This document shows positions 15,620 through 23,327 of a stretch of 64,000 bases of DNA, in pieces. The first letter of the stretch is position 1; each line of letters starts with the position of its first letter. The translations under genes were made by a program, and so were the position numbers. The notes under the pieces are model-generated. The model did not search any database and was not told the origin of the DNA. It saw only the letters and a program-made list of their open reading frames with translations. The stretch is from Streptomyces sp. HUAS MG91. GTDB lineage: Bacteria; Actinomycetota; Actinomycetes; Streptomycetales; Streptomycetaceae. The stretch is from the NCBI RefSeq assembly GCF_040529335.1, contig NZ_CP159534.1:806001-870000 (forward strand), given 5' to 3'.

Positions 15620-16234
15620 ATGCGCGCTCAAACGATTTCCCGGACGAGGACGCCGCGCGAGGACCTGTGGGCCCCCGTCGAGGAGTCCCTCGCCGACGAA
15701 GAGATCGCGGCCGGGCTGCGCGACGGCGCGGAGCCCTGCCTGGAGGCCGCGTACCACCGCTGGGGCACGCTGGTCCACACCCTCGCCCATCGCTCGCTGG
15801 GCGACGCGCGGGAGGCCGAGGACGTCACCCAGCAGGTGTTCCTGGCCGTCTGGCGCGGCCGGGACGGCTACGACCCGGCGCGCGGCGCCCTGGCCGGCTG
15901 GATCGTCGGCATCACCCGGCGCAAGATCGCCGACGCGCTGCGGGCGCGGACCCGGCGCTCCGACCTGGCGTCCGCCGCGGAGGCGGCGCTGAGCCTGGCG
16001 GTCCCGGCCGCCGACGACGCACCGCGGCGGACACTCGACCGGGTGGTGGTGAGCCACGAACTGGCACAGCTGCCCGCGACCCAGCGCCGCGTACTGGAAC
16101 TGGCCTTTTTCGCCGACCTCACCCACACCCAGATCGCACAGGTGACGGGCTGGCCGCTGGGCACGGTGAAGAGCCACTCGAAGCGGGGCCTGCACCGACT
16201 GCGGCTGCGGCTCGTCGGCACCGACGTCGACTGA
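15620..16234 (+). CDS. ECF sigma factor (LitS-like)
   Basis: A 204-residue group 4 sigma factor. Region 2: LEAAYHRWGTLVHTLAHRSLGDAREAEDVTQQVFLAVWRGRDGYDPARGALAGWIVGITRRKIADALR (about 40-110). Region 4: LPATQRRVLELAFFADLTHTQIAQVTGWPLGTVKSHSKRGLHRLRLRL (about 152-199). The ATG at 15620 is preferred over an upstream in-frame ATG because GAGAAGGG lies about 10 bases before it and upstream residues show no sigma homology. Divergent from the B12-type MerR, as litS is from litR in S. coelicolor; no anti-sigma gene follows, which also fits LitS. Targets in this window are not identifiable by eye. Confidence 0.85.
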   Translation: MRAQTISRTRTPREDLWAPVEESLADEEIAAGLRDGAEPCLEAAYHRWGTLVHTLAHRSLGDAREAEDVTQQVFLAVWRGRDGYDPARGALAGWIVGITRRKIADALRARTRRSDLASAAEAALSLAVPAADDAPRRTLDRVVVSHELAQLPATQRRVLELAFFADLTHTQIAQVTGWPLGTVKSHSKRGLHRLRLRLVGTDVD

Positions 16235-16276
16235 GCCGCGGCCGTCCGCACCGGTCCCCGCCCGGCCGGACCACCC

Positions 16277-17848
16277 TCAGCCGGACCGCGGAGCCCCGCC
16301 CGGCTGTCCGGCCTCCGCCTCCTCCGTGAGACGTTCCGCCGCCTTGGTGATGTTGTACGTCATGCCCCCGAACACGATGGCGTGGAAAGGGGCCACGCTC
16401 CACCAGTAGGCGTGTCCGCCCAGCCCGTGCGGATGGAACAGCGCCCGCTGGAGCAGCACCGTGCGCCCTTCGCGGTCGTGGGCGACGCGGAACTCCAGCC
16501 AGGCCAGTCCCGGCAGCAGCATCTCGGCGCGCAGCCGCAGGCTCGTGCCGCGCTGGATCTCCTCCACCCGCCAGAAGTCGACGACGTCGCCCAGGCGCAG
16601 CCGGGTGGCGTCCCGGCGGCCCCGGCGCAGTCCCACGCCGCCCACCAGCCGGTCGATCCAGCCGCGCACGGACCAGCCGAGGCCGAACGAGTACCAGCCG
16701 TGCTCGCCGCCGATGCCCTCGATCACCGTCCACAGTGCCTCGGGGGTCGCGTCGGTGCGCCGCGCCCGGCGATCGGTGTAGAGGCTGCCGCCGGCCCAGT
16801 CGGGGTCGGTGGGCAGCGGGTCGCTCGGCACTCCGGGGACGGCGGCGGCGGACCAGTGCGTCGTGACCTGGGCCTGTTTCACCTGGCGCAGCGCGAGCCG
16901 CAGCGCGTCGTCGAACGGGATCGGGGTGCCGGGGGGATCGGGCACGTACCGCGCGATGTCGTGCTCCGCGCAGACGACCTCGTGCCGCAGTGACTCGGCG
17001 AGCGGCCGCGCGATGCCGCGCGGGACCGGGGTGATCAGTCCGATCCAGTGGCTCGACAGGCCGGGCGTGAGCATCGGCACGGAGAGGATCATGCGGTGGG
17101 GCAGGTCGGCGACGCGCGCGTAGCGCTGCATCATGTCGCGGTAGTTCATGACCTCGGGGCCGCCGATGTCGAACGTGCGGGACACGGTGGCGGGCAGGTC
17201 CGCGCAGCCGACGAGATAGCGCAGCACGTCGGCCACGGCGATGGGCTGGATGCGGGTGCGCACCCAGCGGGGGGTGACCATGACGGGCAGGCGTTCGGTG
17301 AGATAGCGCAGCATCTCGAACGACGCGGAGCCGGAGCCGATGATGACGGCGGCGCGCAGCACGGCGGTGGGCACCCCGGAGCGCAGCAGGATGCGGCCGA
17401 CCTCGCTGCGGGAGCGCAGGTGCGGCGAGAGTTCCGGCTCGGGGACGTCGCTCGGCGTCAGGCCGCCCAGGTAGACGATCCGGCCCACGCCGGTCTGCGC
17501 GGCGGCGTCGGCGAAGGTCCGCGCCGCCCGCCGGTCGGTCTCCTCGAAGTCGTCGCCGCTGCCCATGCCGTGCACCAGGTAGTAGGCGATGTCGATGCCG
17601 TCCAGGGCGGCGGTCACGGACGGCGGGTCCAGGACGTCACCGCGGACGATCTCGACCTGCCCGGCCCACTCGAAGTCGCGCAGCTTCTCCGGGGTCCGTG
17701 CCAGACACCGGACGCGGAAGCCCTTCGCGAGCAGTTCCGGGACGAGCCGGCCGCCCACATAGCCGCTCGCGCCGGTCACGAGGCAGTGCCGCCCGTCGCC
17801 CGCCGTGGACTCTTCGGGCGCTGACCGTTCATCGGGGGAAGAACTCAT
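16277..17848 (-). CDS. NAD(P)-binding SDR-like protein with DUF2867 domain
   Basis: A 523-residue two-domain protein. Residues about 20-330 form an atypical short-chain dehydrogenase: LVTGASGYVGGRL (glycine-rich loop), GDVLDPPSV, YYLVHGMGS, YLGGL and IQPIAVADVLRYLV. The C-terminal 170 residues form DUF2867, with DPDWAGGSLYTDRR, WYSFGLGWSVRGWIDRLVGGVGLRRGRR and a hydrophobic end. This fusion is common in actinobacteria and cyanobacteria; the substrate is unknown, although it is often found near CFA/photolyase genes, which fits the island here. Start at ATG 17848 is preferred; a GTG 21 bases further upstream is possible, and neither has a good ribosome binding site. Convergent with the ECF gene. 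Confidence 0.8.
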   Translation of the reverse strand: MSSSPDERSAPEESTAGDGRHCLVTGASGYVGGRLVPELLAKGFRVRCLARTPEKLRDFEWAGQVEIVRGDVLDPPSVTAALDGIDIAYYLVHGMGSGDDFEETDRRAARTFADAAAQTGVGRIVYLGGLTPSDVPEPELSPHLRSRSEVGRILLRSGVPTAVLRAAVIIGSGSASFEMLRYLTERLPVMVTPRWVRTRIQPIAVADVLRYLVGCADLPATVSRTFDIGGPEVMNYRDMMQRYARVADLPHRMILSVPMLTPGLSSHWIGLITPVPRGIARPLAESLRHEVVCAEHDIARYVPDPPGTPIPFDDALRLALRQVKQAQVTTHWSAAAVPGVPSDPLPTDPDWAGGSLYTDRRARRTDATPEALWTVIEGIGGEHGWYSFGLGWSVRGWIDRLVGGVGLRRGRRDATRLRLGDVVDFWRVEEIQRGTSLRLRAEMLLPGLAWLEFRVAHDREGRTVLLQRALFHPHGLGGHAYWWSVAPFHAIVFGGMTYNITKAAERLTEEAEAGQPGGAPRSG

Positions 17849-18039
17849 GGTCGGACACGTACCCCGCACAGCGGCGGGCGTGCGCCGCTATCCGGGTACG
17901 GGCGCGGCGGCGGCACCGGGACGGCTCCGGAGCGCAGGGCCGCGTCACGCAGCGTGACGGCCTGTGCGGCGGCCATTGTCAGTGGCTGGGTGCAGACTGG
18001 CGGACACCTGGAGACAACGGCGTTTCGGAGGTGTTCGGC

Positions 18040-19143
18040 ATGACTGACGTGCTGCTCGCTGTGGGTACACGCAAAGGGCTTTTCCTGGGGCGGACGGGCG
18101 GGGCGGCGGGAGCGTCCCGCGAGACCTGGACGTTCGACGAGAGCCCCTGTTTCAACGCGCAGGCGGTGTACTCCGTCGCCATCGACACCCGGGGCCCGAC
18201 GCCGAGGCTCCTCGTGGGCGGTGACAGTGCGCACTGGGGGCCGTCCGTGTTCCACTCCGACGACCTCGGCAGGACCTGGACCGAGCCGGCCGCGCCGTCC
18301 GTCAAGTTCCCCAAGGACACCGGGACTTCGCTGGAGCGGGTGTGGCAGCTGCACCCGGCGGCGGCCGAGCCTGATGTGGTGTACGCAGGCACTGAACCGG
18401 CCGCCCTGTACCGGTCCGAGGACCGGGGCGCGACGTTCGAGCTGTGCCGCCCGCTGTGGGAGCACCCGACGCGGGACCGGTGGGTGCCGGGCGGGGGCGG
18501 CGAGGGGCTGCACACCGTGCTGACCGACGCGCGTGATCCGCGGGCGCTGACGGTGGCGGTGTCCACGGCCGGGGTGTTCCGCTCGGCGGACGGCGGCGCG
18601 AGCTGGGAGCCGGCGAACTCGGGGGTGTCCGCCGTGTTCCTGCCGGACCCGAACCCGGAGTTCGGACAGTGCGTGCACAAGGTGGCGCGGGACGCCGCCG
18701 ACCCGGACCGGCTCTATCTGCAGAACCACTGGGGTGTGTACCGCAGCGACGACGCGGGCGGCCACTGGACGGACATCGGCGACGGTCTGCCGTCGACGTT
18801 CGGGTTCGCGATGGCCGCGCACCCGCACCGCGCGGACACCGCCTACACCTTCCCGATCACCGCCGACGCCGACCGGGTCCCCGCCGACCGCCGCTGCCGC
18901 GTCTTCCGCACCCAGGACGCGGGCAAGAGCTGGGAACCGCTGAGCCGGGGCCTGCCGACGGGCGACCACTACGGCGTGGTGCTGCGGGACGCGCTGTGCA
19001 CGGACGACGCGGACCCGGCGGGCGTGTACTTCGGTAACCGGAACGGGGAGGTGTACGCGTCGGCCGACGACGGCGACACCTGGCGGCAGTTGGTCTCTCA
19101 TCTGCCGGACGTGCTGTGCGTGCGGGCGGCGGTGGTGGGCTGA
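18040..19143 (+). CDS. BNR/Asp-box beta-propeller protein (sialidase-like)
   Basis: A 367-residue protein built of Asp-box repeats. Six copies of the pattern S/T-x-D-x-G-x-(S/T)-(W/F) are visible: SDDLGRTW, SEDRGATF, SADGGASW, SDDAGGHW, TQDAGKSW and SADDGDTW. This gives a six- or seven-bladed propeller as in exo-alpha-sialidase-like and plant photosystem-assembly-like proteins. There is no signal peptide; the N terminus is MTDVLLAVGTRKGLFLG. Enzymatic sialidase residues (Arg triad, FRIP motif) are not evident, so it is more likely a scaffold or a glycosidase-like protein of unknown role. Start ATG 18040 with CGGAGG upstream. It stands alone between the divergent SDR gene and the convergent ung gene. 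Confidence 0.75.
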   Translation: MTDVLLAVGTRKGLFLGRTGGAAGASRETWTFDESPCFNAQAVYSVAIDTRGPTPRLLVGGDSAHWGPSVFHSDDLGRTWTEPAAPSVKFPKDTGTSLERVWQLHPAAAEPDVVYAGTEPAALYRSEDRGATFELCRPLWEHPTRDRWVPGGGGEGLHTVLTDARDPRALTVAVSTAGVFRSADGGASWEPANSGVSAVFLPDPNPEFGQCVHKVARDAADPDRLYLQNHWGVYRSDDAGGHWTDIGDGLPSTFGFAMAAHPHRADTAYTFPITADADRVPADRRCRVFRTQDAGKSWEPLSRGLPTGDHYGVVLRDALCTDDADPAGVYFGNRNGEVYASADDGDTWRQLVSHLPDVLCVRAAVVG

Positions 19144-19263
19144 GGACAGTCGACCGTCCGCACGGGACCGCACCGGTTCACGCCCTGCTGACGGCCCGTC
19201 CGAGGACCGGCTGCCGCGGCCGACGGGCGCGCCCGCGCTCATGGCGACCGCGGGCGACCTGTG

Positions 19264-19941
19264 TCACGGCAGGCGCCAGTCCACCGGGTCCATGCCCTGG
19301 CGCTGGAGCAGTTCGTTGGCGCGGCTGAAGGGGCGGGAGCCGAAGAAGCCGCGGTCCGCCGACATCGGGGAGGGATGGGCCGACTCGATGGCCGGAAGGT
19401 CGCCGAGCAGCGGGCGGAGGTTGCGGGCGTCGCGGCCCCACAGGATCGACACCATCGGCCGGTCGCGCGCCACCAGGGCGCGGATCGCCTGCTCGGTGAC
19501 CTCTTCCCAGCCCTTGCCGCGGTGGGCGGCGGGCTTGCCGGGGGCCGTGGTCAGCGCACGGTTCAGGAGCAGCACGCCCTGTCGGGTCCACGGCGTCAGG
19601 TCGCCGTTGGAGGGGCGGGGCAGGCCCAAATCGGAGTGCATCTCGCGGAAGATGTTCTCCAGGCTGCCCGGCAGCCTGCGCACCTCGGGCGCCACGGCGA
19701 AGCTCAGCCCGATGGCCATCCCCGGTGTGGGATAAGGGTCCTGACCGACGATCAGGACCCGTACGTCGTCCAGGGGTTGCTGGAAGGCGCGCAGGACGTT
19801 CGGACCCGACGGGAGGTACGTCCGGCCCGCCGCGATCTCGGTCCGGAGGAACTCCCCCATCGCGGTGATGCGTCCGGCCACCGGCTCGAGGGCCTGCGCC
19901 CAGCCGGCTTCGACAAGTTCATGCAACGGTCGTGGTGCCAC
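19264..19941 (-). CDS. ung: Uracil-DNA glycosylase, family 1
   Basis: A 225-residue DNA repair enzyme that removes uracil from DNA (base excision repair, cytoplasm). Family 1 motifs are all present: the water-activating loop [17 protein letters not shown] (Asp of GQDPY, about residue 68), the Asn of LLLNRALTT that reads uracil, and the minor-groove loop [29 protein letters not shown] replaces the common HPSPL. Length is standard. Streptomyces often carry two ung genes; this is one of them. It is divergent from the kinase gene. Confidence 0.95.
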   Translation of the reverse strand: MAPRPLHELVEAGWAQALEPVAGRITAMGEFLRTEIAAGRTYLPSGPNVLRAFQQPLDDVRVLIVGQDPYPTPGMAIGLSFAVAPEVRRLPGSLENIFREMHSDLGLPRPSNGDLTPWTRQGVLLLNRALTTAPGKPAAHRGKGWEEVTEQAIRALVARDRPMVSILWGRDARNLRPLLGDLPAIESAHPSPMSADRGFFGSRPFSRANELLQRQGMDPVDWRLP

Positions 19942-19954
19942 AGTCCGTCACCCT

Positions 19955-19970
19955 ACTGGTCCACACGGAC
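19955..19970. promoter_or_regulatory. Weak DasR-like (dre) half-conserved site
   Basis: ACTGGTCCACACGGAC matches about 10 of 16 positions of the DasR response element consensus ACTGGTCTAGACCAGT, the left half being intact (ACTGGTC). It is in the ung/kinase intergenic region, about 195 bases before the kinase start. Listed because the downstream gene is an N-acetylglucosamine-kinase-like protein and DasR controls GlcNAc use in Streptomyces. Confidence 0.2.
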
Positions 19971-20164
19971 AGCCGAGGTCCACGGGTCCGGACGGCTCCC
20001 GGCCGTGCGACCCCCGCACAGCGGCGAAGGGCCTCAGCGCTACTCTTCCTCGTGTCCGAGGTCATCGAGCCGGTCCCGCACCTCACGCGGACGGCCACCA
20101 CGAAGGCGGGGAGCCCCTTGCGTCCGGCGATCGAGCCACTCCGCCATCCCTGCCGGAGGCTGCC

Positions 20165-21133
20165 GTGAACGCCGCCTGGGTGCTCGGGGTCGACTCCGGG
20201 GGTTCGGGACTGCGGGTCGCGCTCGCCCGCGCCGACCGGCCGGCCGAGGCCACCACGACCGTGTCCCGCACTCCGGTGCGCACCTCCGCGTCCGGGATCG
20301 ACGCCGCCGACATGATCGGCCAACTCCTGCCCATGGTCCGGTCGTTGCTCGCCGACGCCGGCGCGCCGACGGACGCGCCGGCCGCGCTGACCGTGGGCGC
20401 CGCCGGAATGGCGACGCTCGGCGACGACCTGCGCGCCGGTCTGCCGGACGCGATGCGTCGCGAACTGGGCGTCGGCCGGATCGCGTTGGCCGGCGACGCC
20501 GTGACCGCGTACGCGGGAGCGCTCGGCCAGCGGCCCGGGGCGGTCGTCGCCGCGGGCACCGGCATGATCGCCCTCGGCAGCGATCTCACCGGCTGGCGAC
20601 GGGCCGACGGCTGGGGGCATCTGCTCGGCGACAGCGGCGGCGGCGCCTGGATCGGCCGGGCCGGGCTCGACGCGGCGCTGCGGGCGTTCGACGGCCGGCG
20701 CGGCGGCAGCTCCGCGCTGCTCGCGCTCGCCGAGGAACGGTTCGGGCCCGCCGGTGAACTGCCCGGCCGGATCTATCCGCGTACCGACCGGCCTGCGGCG
20801 CTCGCCGCGTTCGCGCCCGATGTGGCCCGGTGCGCGGCGGACGGCGACCCGGTCGCGGGCGAGGTGCTGCGCCGGGCCGCCGGGCACATCGCCGAGGCGG
20901 CGGCCGCGGTGTGCCCGGCGGACGGCGGGGACGTCGCGCTCACCGGGGGCCTGTTCAAGATGGGTGAGCCGCTGCTCGCCCCGCTGCGCGCCGAGATCAC
21001 GGAACAACTGCCCAAGGCCACCATGGCGTCCGCCGCCGGTGATCCGCTGCACGGCTCCCTCGTGATCGCCGCGGCCCTCGCCGCGGACGGACTGCGGCTG
21101 CCCCGCGACGGCCGGCTGCTGGCGGTGACGTAG
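20165..21133 (+). CDS. N-acetylglucosamine kinase-like protein (BadF/BadG/BcrA/BcrD ATPase family)
   Basis: A 322-residue ASKHA-fold sugar kinase. ATP-binding motifs: phosphate-1 VLGVDSGGSGLRVA (residues 5-18), phosphate-2 VVAAGTGMIALG with the following GWGHLLGDSGGGAWIGRAGL that is typical of bacterial and human GlcNAc kinases of this family, and the adenosine motif VALTGGLFKMGEPLL. It likely phosphorylates N-acetylglucosamine or a related amino sugar on C6 in the cytoplasm. Start at GTG 20165 with CGGAGG upstream; sequence before it lacks homology. No nagA or transporter is adjacent. Followed at 173 bases by the CbiX-like gene. Confidence 0.82.
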   Translation: MNAAWVLGVDSGGSGLRVALARADRPAEATTTVSRTPVRTSASGIDAADMIGQLLPMVRSLLADAGAPTDAPAALTVGAAGMATLGDDLRAGLPDAMRRELGVGRIALAGDAVTAYAGALGQRPGAVVAAGTGMIALGSDLTGWRRADGWGHLLGDSGGGAWIGRAGLDAALRAFDGRRGGSSALLALAEERFGPAGELPGRIYPRTDRPAALAAFAPDVARCAADGDPVAGEVLRRAAGHIAEAAAAVCPADGGDVALTGGLFKMGEPLLAPLRAEITEQLPKATMASAAGDPLHGSLVIAAALAADGLRLPRDGRLLAVT

Positions 21134-21305
21134 GGGGCGCCGGGGAGCCGAAGGCAGCCGGGGTTGACGGGAAACCCTGTGGACCAGGGCACTTGAACCA
21201 TCCGCAACCGCCCATCCGTAACTGAACGGACAATCAAGGACGGATACCGCTCAGCTGGACCCTGACCGAACATCGGGGCCTGTCGAGCCAGTAGCATGCG
21301 GCGCC

Positions 21306-22244
21306 ATGAGCTCCCCCCAAGGGCCTGCTTCCGGCCTGCCTGTACGAATGCCGCGACCCCGCCAGCCCGGACGGCACCGCCGCCCGGAACCCGTGGCCGC
21401 CCCCGAGGGCGCACCGTCCCTCGTTCTCGCGGTGCCGGGCACGCCCAGCGCCGCGACGCGCATGCTCGCCGACGAGGTCGTGAGCATCGCCCGCTCCGAG
21501 CTGCCCGGCCTGGACGCGCGGGTCGCTTTCGTCGAGGGAGAGGCCACCGACTTCCCGGTCTCCGCCGAGTTCCCCTCCCTCGCGTCCGTGCTCGCGCACG
21601 CCGCGAAGGAGCGCACCGGCCGTTACGAGCAGGCGGTCGCCGCCGGTGTCGAGGGCATCAAGGAGCCCGAGGGCCCCGTCGCCGTCGTCGTACCGCTGCT
21701 CGCCGGTCCGGACAACGCGCAGGTCCGGCAGATCCACCAGGGCATCGCCGACAGCCGGGTCGCCGCCGAGCTGACCGATGTGCTCGGCCCGCACCCGCTG
21801 CTCGCCGAGGGGCTGCACGTACGGCTGTCGGAGGCCGGGCTCGCCCGTGCCGACCGTGCCCGGCTGTTCACCGTGGCCACGGCCGCCGACGGGATCATCC
21901 TCGCGACGGTCGGCGGCGAGGAGGCCGTGCAGGCCGCCGGGATCACCGGCATGCTGCTCGCCGCGCGTCTTGCCGTGCCGGTGATGGCCGCCGCGCTGGA
22001 CGCCGAGGGGTCGGTCACCGCGATCGCCGAGCAGTTGCGCGGGTCCGGGTCGCAGCAGCTGGCGCTGTCGCCCTATCTGATCGGGCCCGAGCTGGATCCG
22101 TCGGTGCTCGAGGCTGCCGCCAAGGATGCCGGGTGTGCAGCCGCGGAGCCGTTGGGGGCGTATCCGGCGATGGGGAAGCTGGCGCTGGCCAAGTACACGG
22201 CGGCGCTGGGGATCACGCCCCAGCCGGTTGCCTCCGGCGGCTGA
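21306..22244 (+). CDS. CbiX/sirohydrochlorin-chelatase-like protein lacking chelation histidines
   Basis: A 312-residue protein with the duplicated fold of CbiX chelatases. Normal CbiX has a His near the first strand (AHGSR) and a second His in the PLLxxxGxH segment. Here the first position reads VLAVPGTPSAATR, with Pro in place of His, and the second reads VVVPLLAGPDNAQVRQIHQG, without the conserved Gly-His. The fold cues remain: FVEGEATDFPVSAEFPSLASVL, the repeat AALDAEGSVTAIAEQL and SPYLIGPELDP. Databases usually call such Streptomyces proteins sirohydrochlorin chelatase, but the missing ligands argue against metal insertion. Residues 1-40 are a basic, disordered extension. It is monocistronic and followed by a terminator. 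Confidence 0.65.
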   Translation: MSSPQGPASGLPVRMPRPRQPGRHRRPEPVAAPEGAPSLVLAVPGTPSAATRMLADEVVSIARSELPGLDARVAFVEGEATDFPVSAEFPSLASVLAHAAKERTGRYEQAVAAGVEGIKEPEGPVAVVVPLLAGPDNAQVRQIHQGIADSRVAAELTDVLGPHPLLAEGLHVRLSEAGLARADRARLFTVATAADGIILATVGGEEAVQAAGITGMLLAARLAVPVMAAALDAEGSVTAIAEQLRGSGSQQLALSPYLIGPELDPSVLEAAAKDAGCAAAEPLGAYPAMGKLALAKYTAALGITPQPVASGG

Positions 22245-22257
22245 CCGGAGTTTTTGT

Positions 22258-22287
22258 GCGGGGCTCGGGCTGTGCTCGGGCCCCGTT
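22258..22287 (+). terminator. Terminator after the CbiX-like gene
   Basis: CGGGGC and GCCCCG arms about the middle of 22258-22287, with a second CTCGGGC repeat inside, followed by TTCTTCTT. It lies 14 bases after the stop codon. Confidence 0.5.
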
Positions 22288-22289
22288 CT

Positions 22290-22365
22290 TCTTCGCCTCG
22301 CCCTGCGGGCTCGGTCATCGCCCTTCGGGCTCGTCCTCAATCGCCGGACGGGCTTGATTGGGCTT
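22290..22365. repeat. Common Streptomyces intergenic repeat (REP-like)
   Basis: The string around 22318-22356 (CGCCCTTCGGGCTCGTCCTC, then AATCGCCGGACGGGCTTGATTG) is a sequence I recognise as frequently repeated between Streptomyces genes. It contains small inverted repeats: GCCCTTCGGGC (22320-22330) and CAATC/GATTG around GCCGGACGGGCTT. Copy number in this genome cannot be judged from one window. Confidence 0.45.
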
Positions 22366-22422
22366 CCGTATCCTCACCCTGGGGGCTTGATGAGGCATAC
22401 GGCTCGTCTGTAGCTTCGTGTC

Positions 22423-23085
22423 ATGAGCGGCGACGACGTGGCACTCATGGCGGAGCAGTTGGCCTATTACCGGGCGCGGGCGCCCGAGTACGACAGTGTC
22501 TATGCGGACCGGGCTGATCTGCGGGAACTGTTGGCCGGGATCGATGAGTTGCCCATTCGCGGGGATGTGCTGGAGCTCGCCTGCGGGACCGGGCAGTGGA
22601 CCGCGTTGCTCGCGGAGCGGGCCGTGTCCGTCACCGCTGTCGACGCGTCGGCCGAGACGCTGGCCATCGCCCGGGAGCGGGCCGGCGGGCCCACCGTGGA
22701 GTTCGTCCAGGCCGATCTCTTCGCGTGGGAGCCGCCGCGGCGCTACGACACCGTCTTCTTCGGGTTCTGGCTGTCGCACGTGCTTCCGGACCGGTTTCCT
22801 CGGTTCTGGCGGGCCGTCGGGGCCTCGCTCGCGCCCGGCGGCCGGGTCGTCTTCGTCGACGACGGGCCGTCCGGGGCGGTGAACGAGGAGTTCGTGGCCG
22901 ACGGGTCCGGGCACACGGCCCTGCGGCGGGTGCGGGACGGCAGCGCGTTCCGCATCGTGAAGGTGTTCCGCGGTCCCGGGGAGCTCACGGACCAGCTGGC
23001 CGCGCTCGGGTGGTCCGTCGAGGTCGGCGCGGCCGCCGGCAGCTTCCTCACCGGCGTCGCCGTGCCGTCGGGGGCGGCGAGCTAG
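22423..23085 (+). CDS. Class I SAM-dependent methyltransferase
   Basis: A 220-residue methyltransferase. Motif I is VLELACGTGQWTALLA (residues 47-62), motif II VTAVDASAETLAIA, post-motif VQADLFAWEPPRRYDTVFFGFWLSHV and motif VFVDDGPSG. No substrate-specific domain is visible, so the acceptor cannot be named. Its TAG stop codon (23083-23085) lies in the CTAG that forms the left end of the adjacent MITE-like element. The gene uses more variable third positions near the 5' end than its neighbours. Probably monocistronic. Confidence 0.85.
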   Translation: MSGDDVALMAEQLAYYRARAPEYDSVYADRADLRELLAGIDELPIRGDVLELACGTGQWTALLAERAVSVTAVDASAETLAIARERAGGPTVEFVQADLFAWEPPRRYDTVFFGFWLSHVLPDRFPRFWRAVGASLAPGGRVVFVDDGPSGAVNEEFVADGSGHTALRRVRDGSAFRIVKVFRGPGELTDQLAALGWSVEVGAAAGSFLTGVAVPSGAAS

Positions 23086-23327
23086 GGCCTGTCTGACAAT
23101 TCCCGTCGTCGCCCGAAGGGCGGCCTCGCGGCGTCTGGTGCGTGCTCTCAGGGGGTCCCCCCGGCCGGAGATTGGGGGAGTGCCGGGTGCGAGGCCTCGT
23201 ACTGGACGTACTTGGCCTTACGCCCGGTGCGGCGCATGGGGTCTCCCCTGCTCGAGCGAAGTTCGAGAGCTTGGGGAAGCGTGCCAGGCGTCGCGGGGCA
23301 GGAGGGATCTGAGAGACAGGCCCTAGC
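23081..23327. mobile_element. MITE-like element with 14-bp terminal inverted repeats in CTAG
   Basis: GCTAGGGCCTGTCT at 23081-23094 is repeated inverted as AGACAGGCCCTAGC at 23314-23327. The ends consist of CTAG (a 4-base target duplication in IS5-group fashion) plus a GGGCCTGTCT terminal repeat. The roughly 235-base interior is itself an imperfect fold-back: GCGGCGTCTGGTGCGTGCTC near the left end pairs loosely with the complement of GGAAGCGTGCCAGGCGTCGC near the right end. It encodes no transposase. Both neighbouring genes use the duplicated CTAG for their stop codons, so the insertion was harmless. Confidence 0.7.

Noticed and set aside
18040..19143. True sialidase
   Set aside because: Asp-boxes are present but no FRIP motif, Arg triad or secretion signal can be found, so only a propeller protein is claimed.
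19195..19229. GCCCGTC/GACGGGC inverted repeat between the Asp-box and ung genes
   Set aside because: Only 7 bases with a loop of more than 20; chance occurrence is likely at this base composition.
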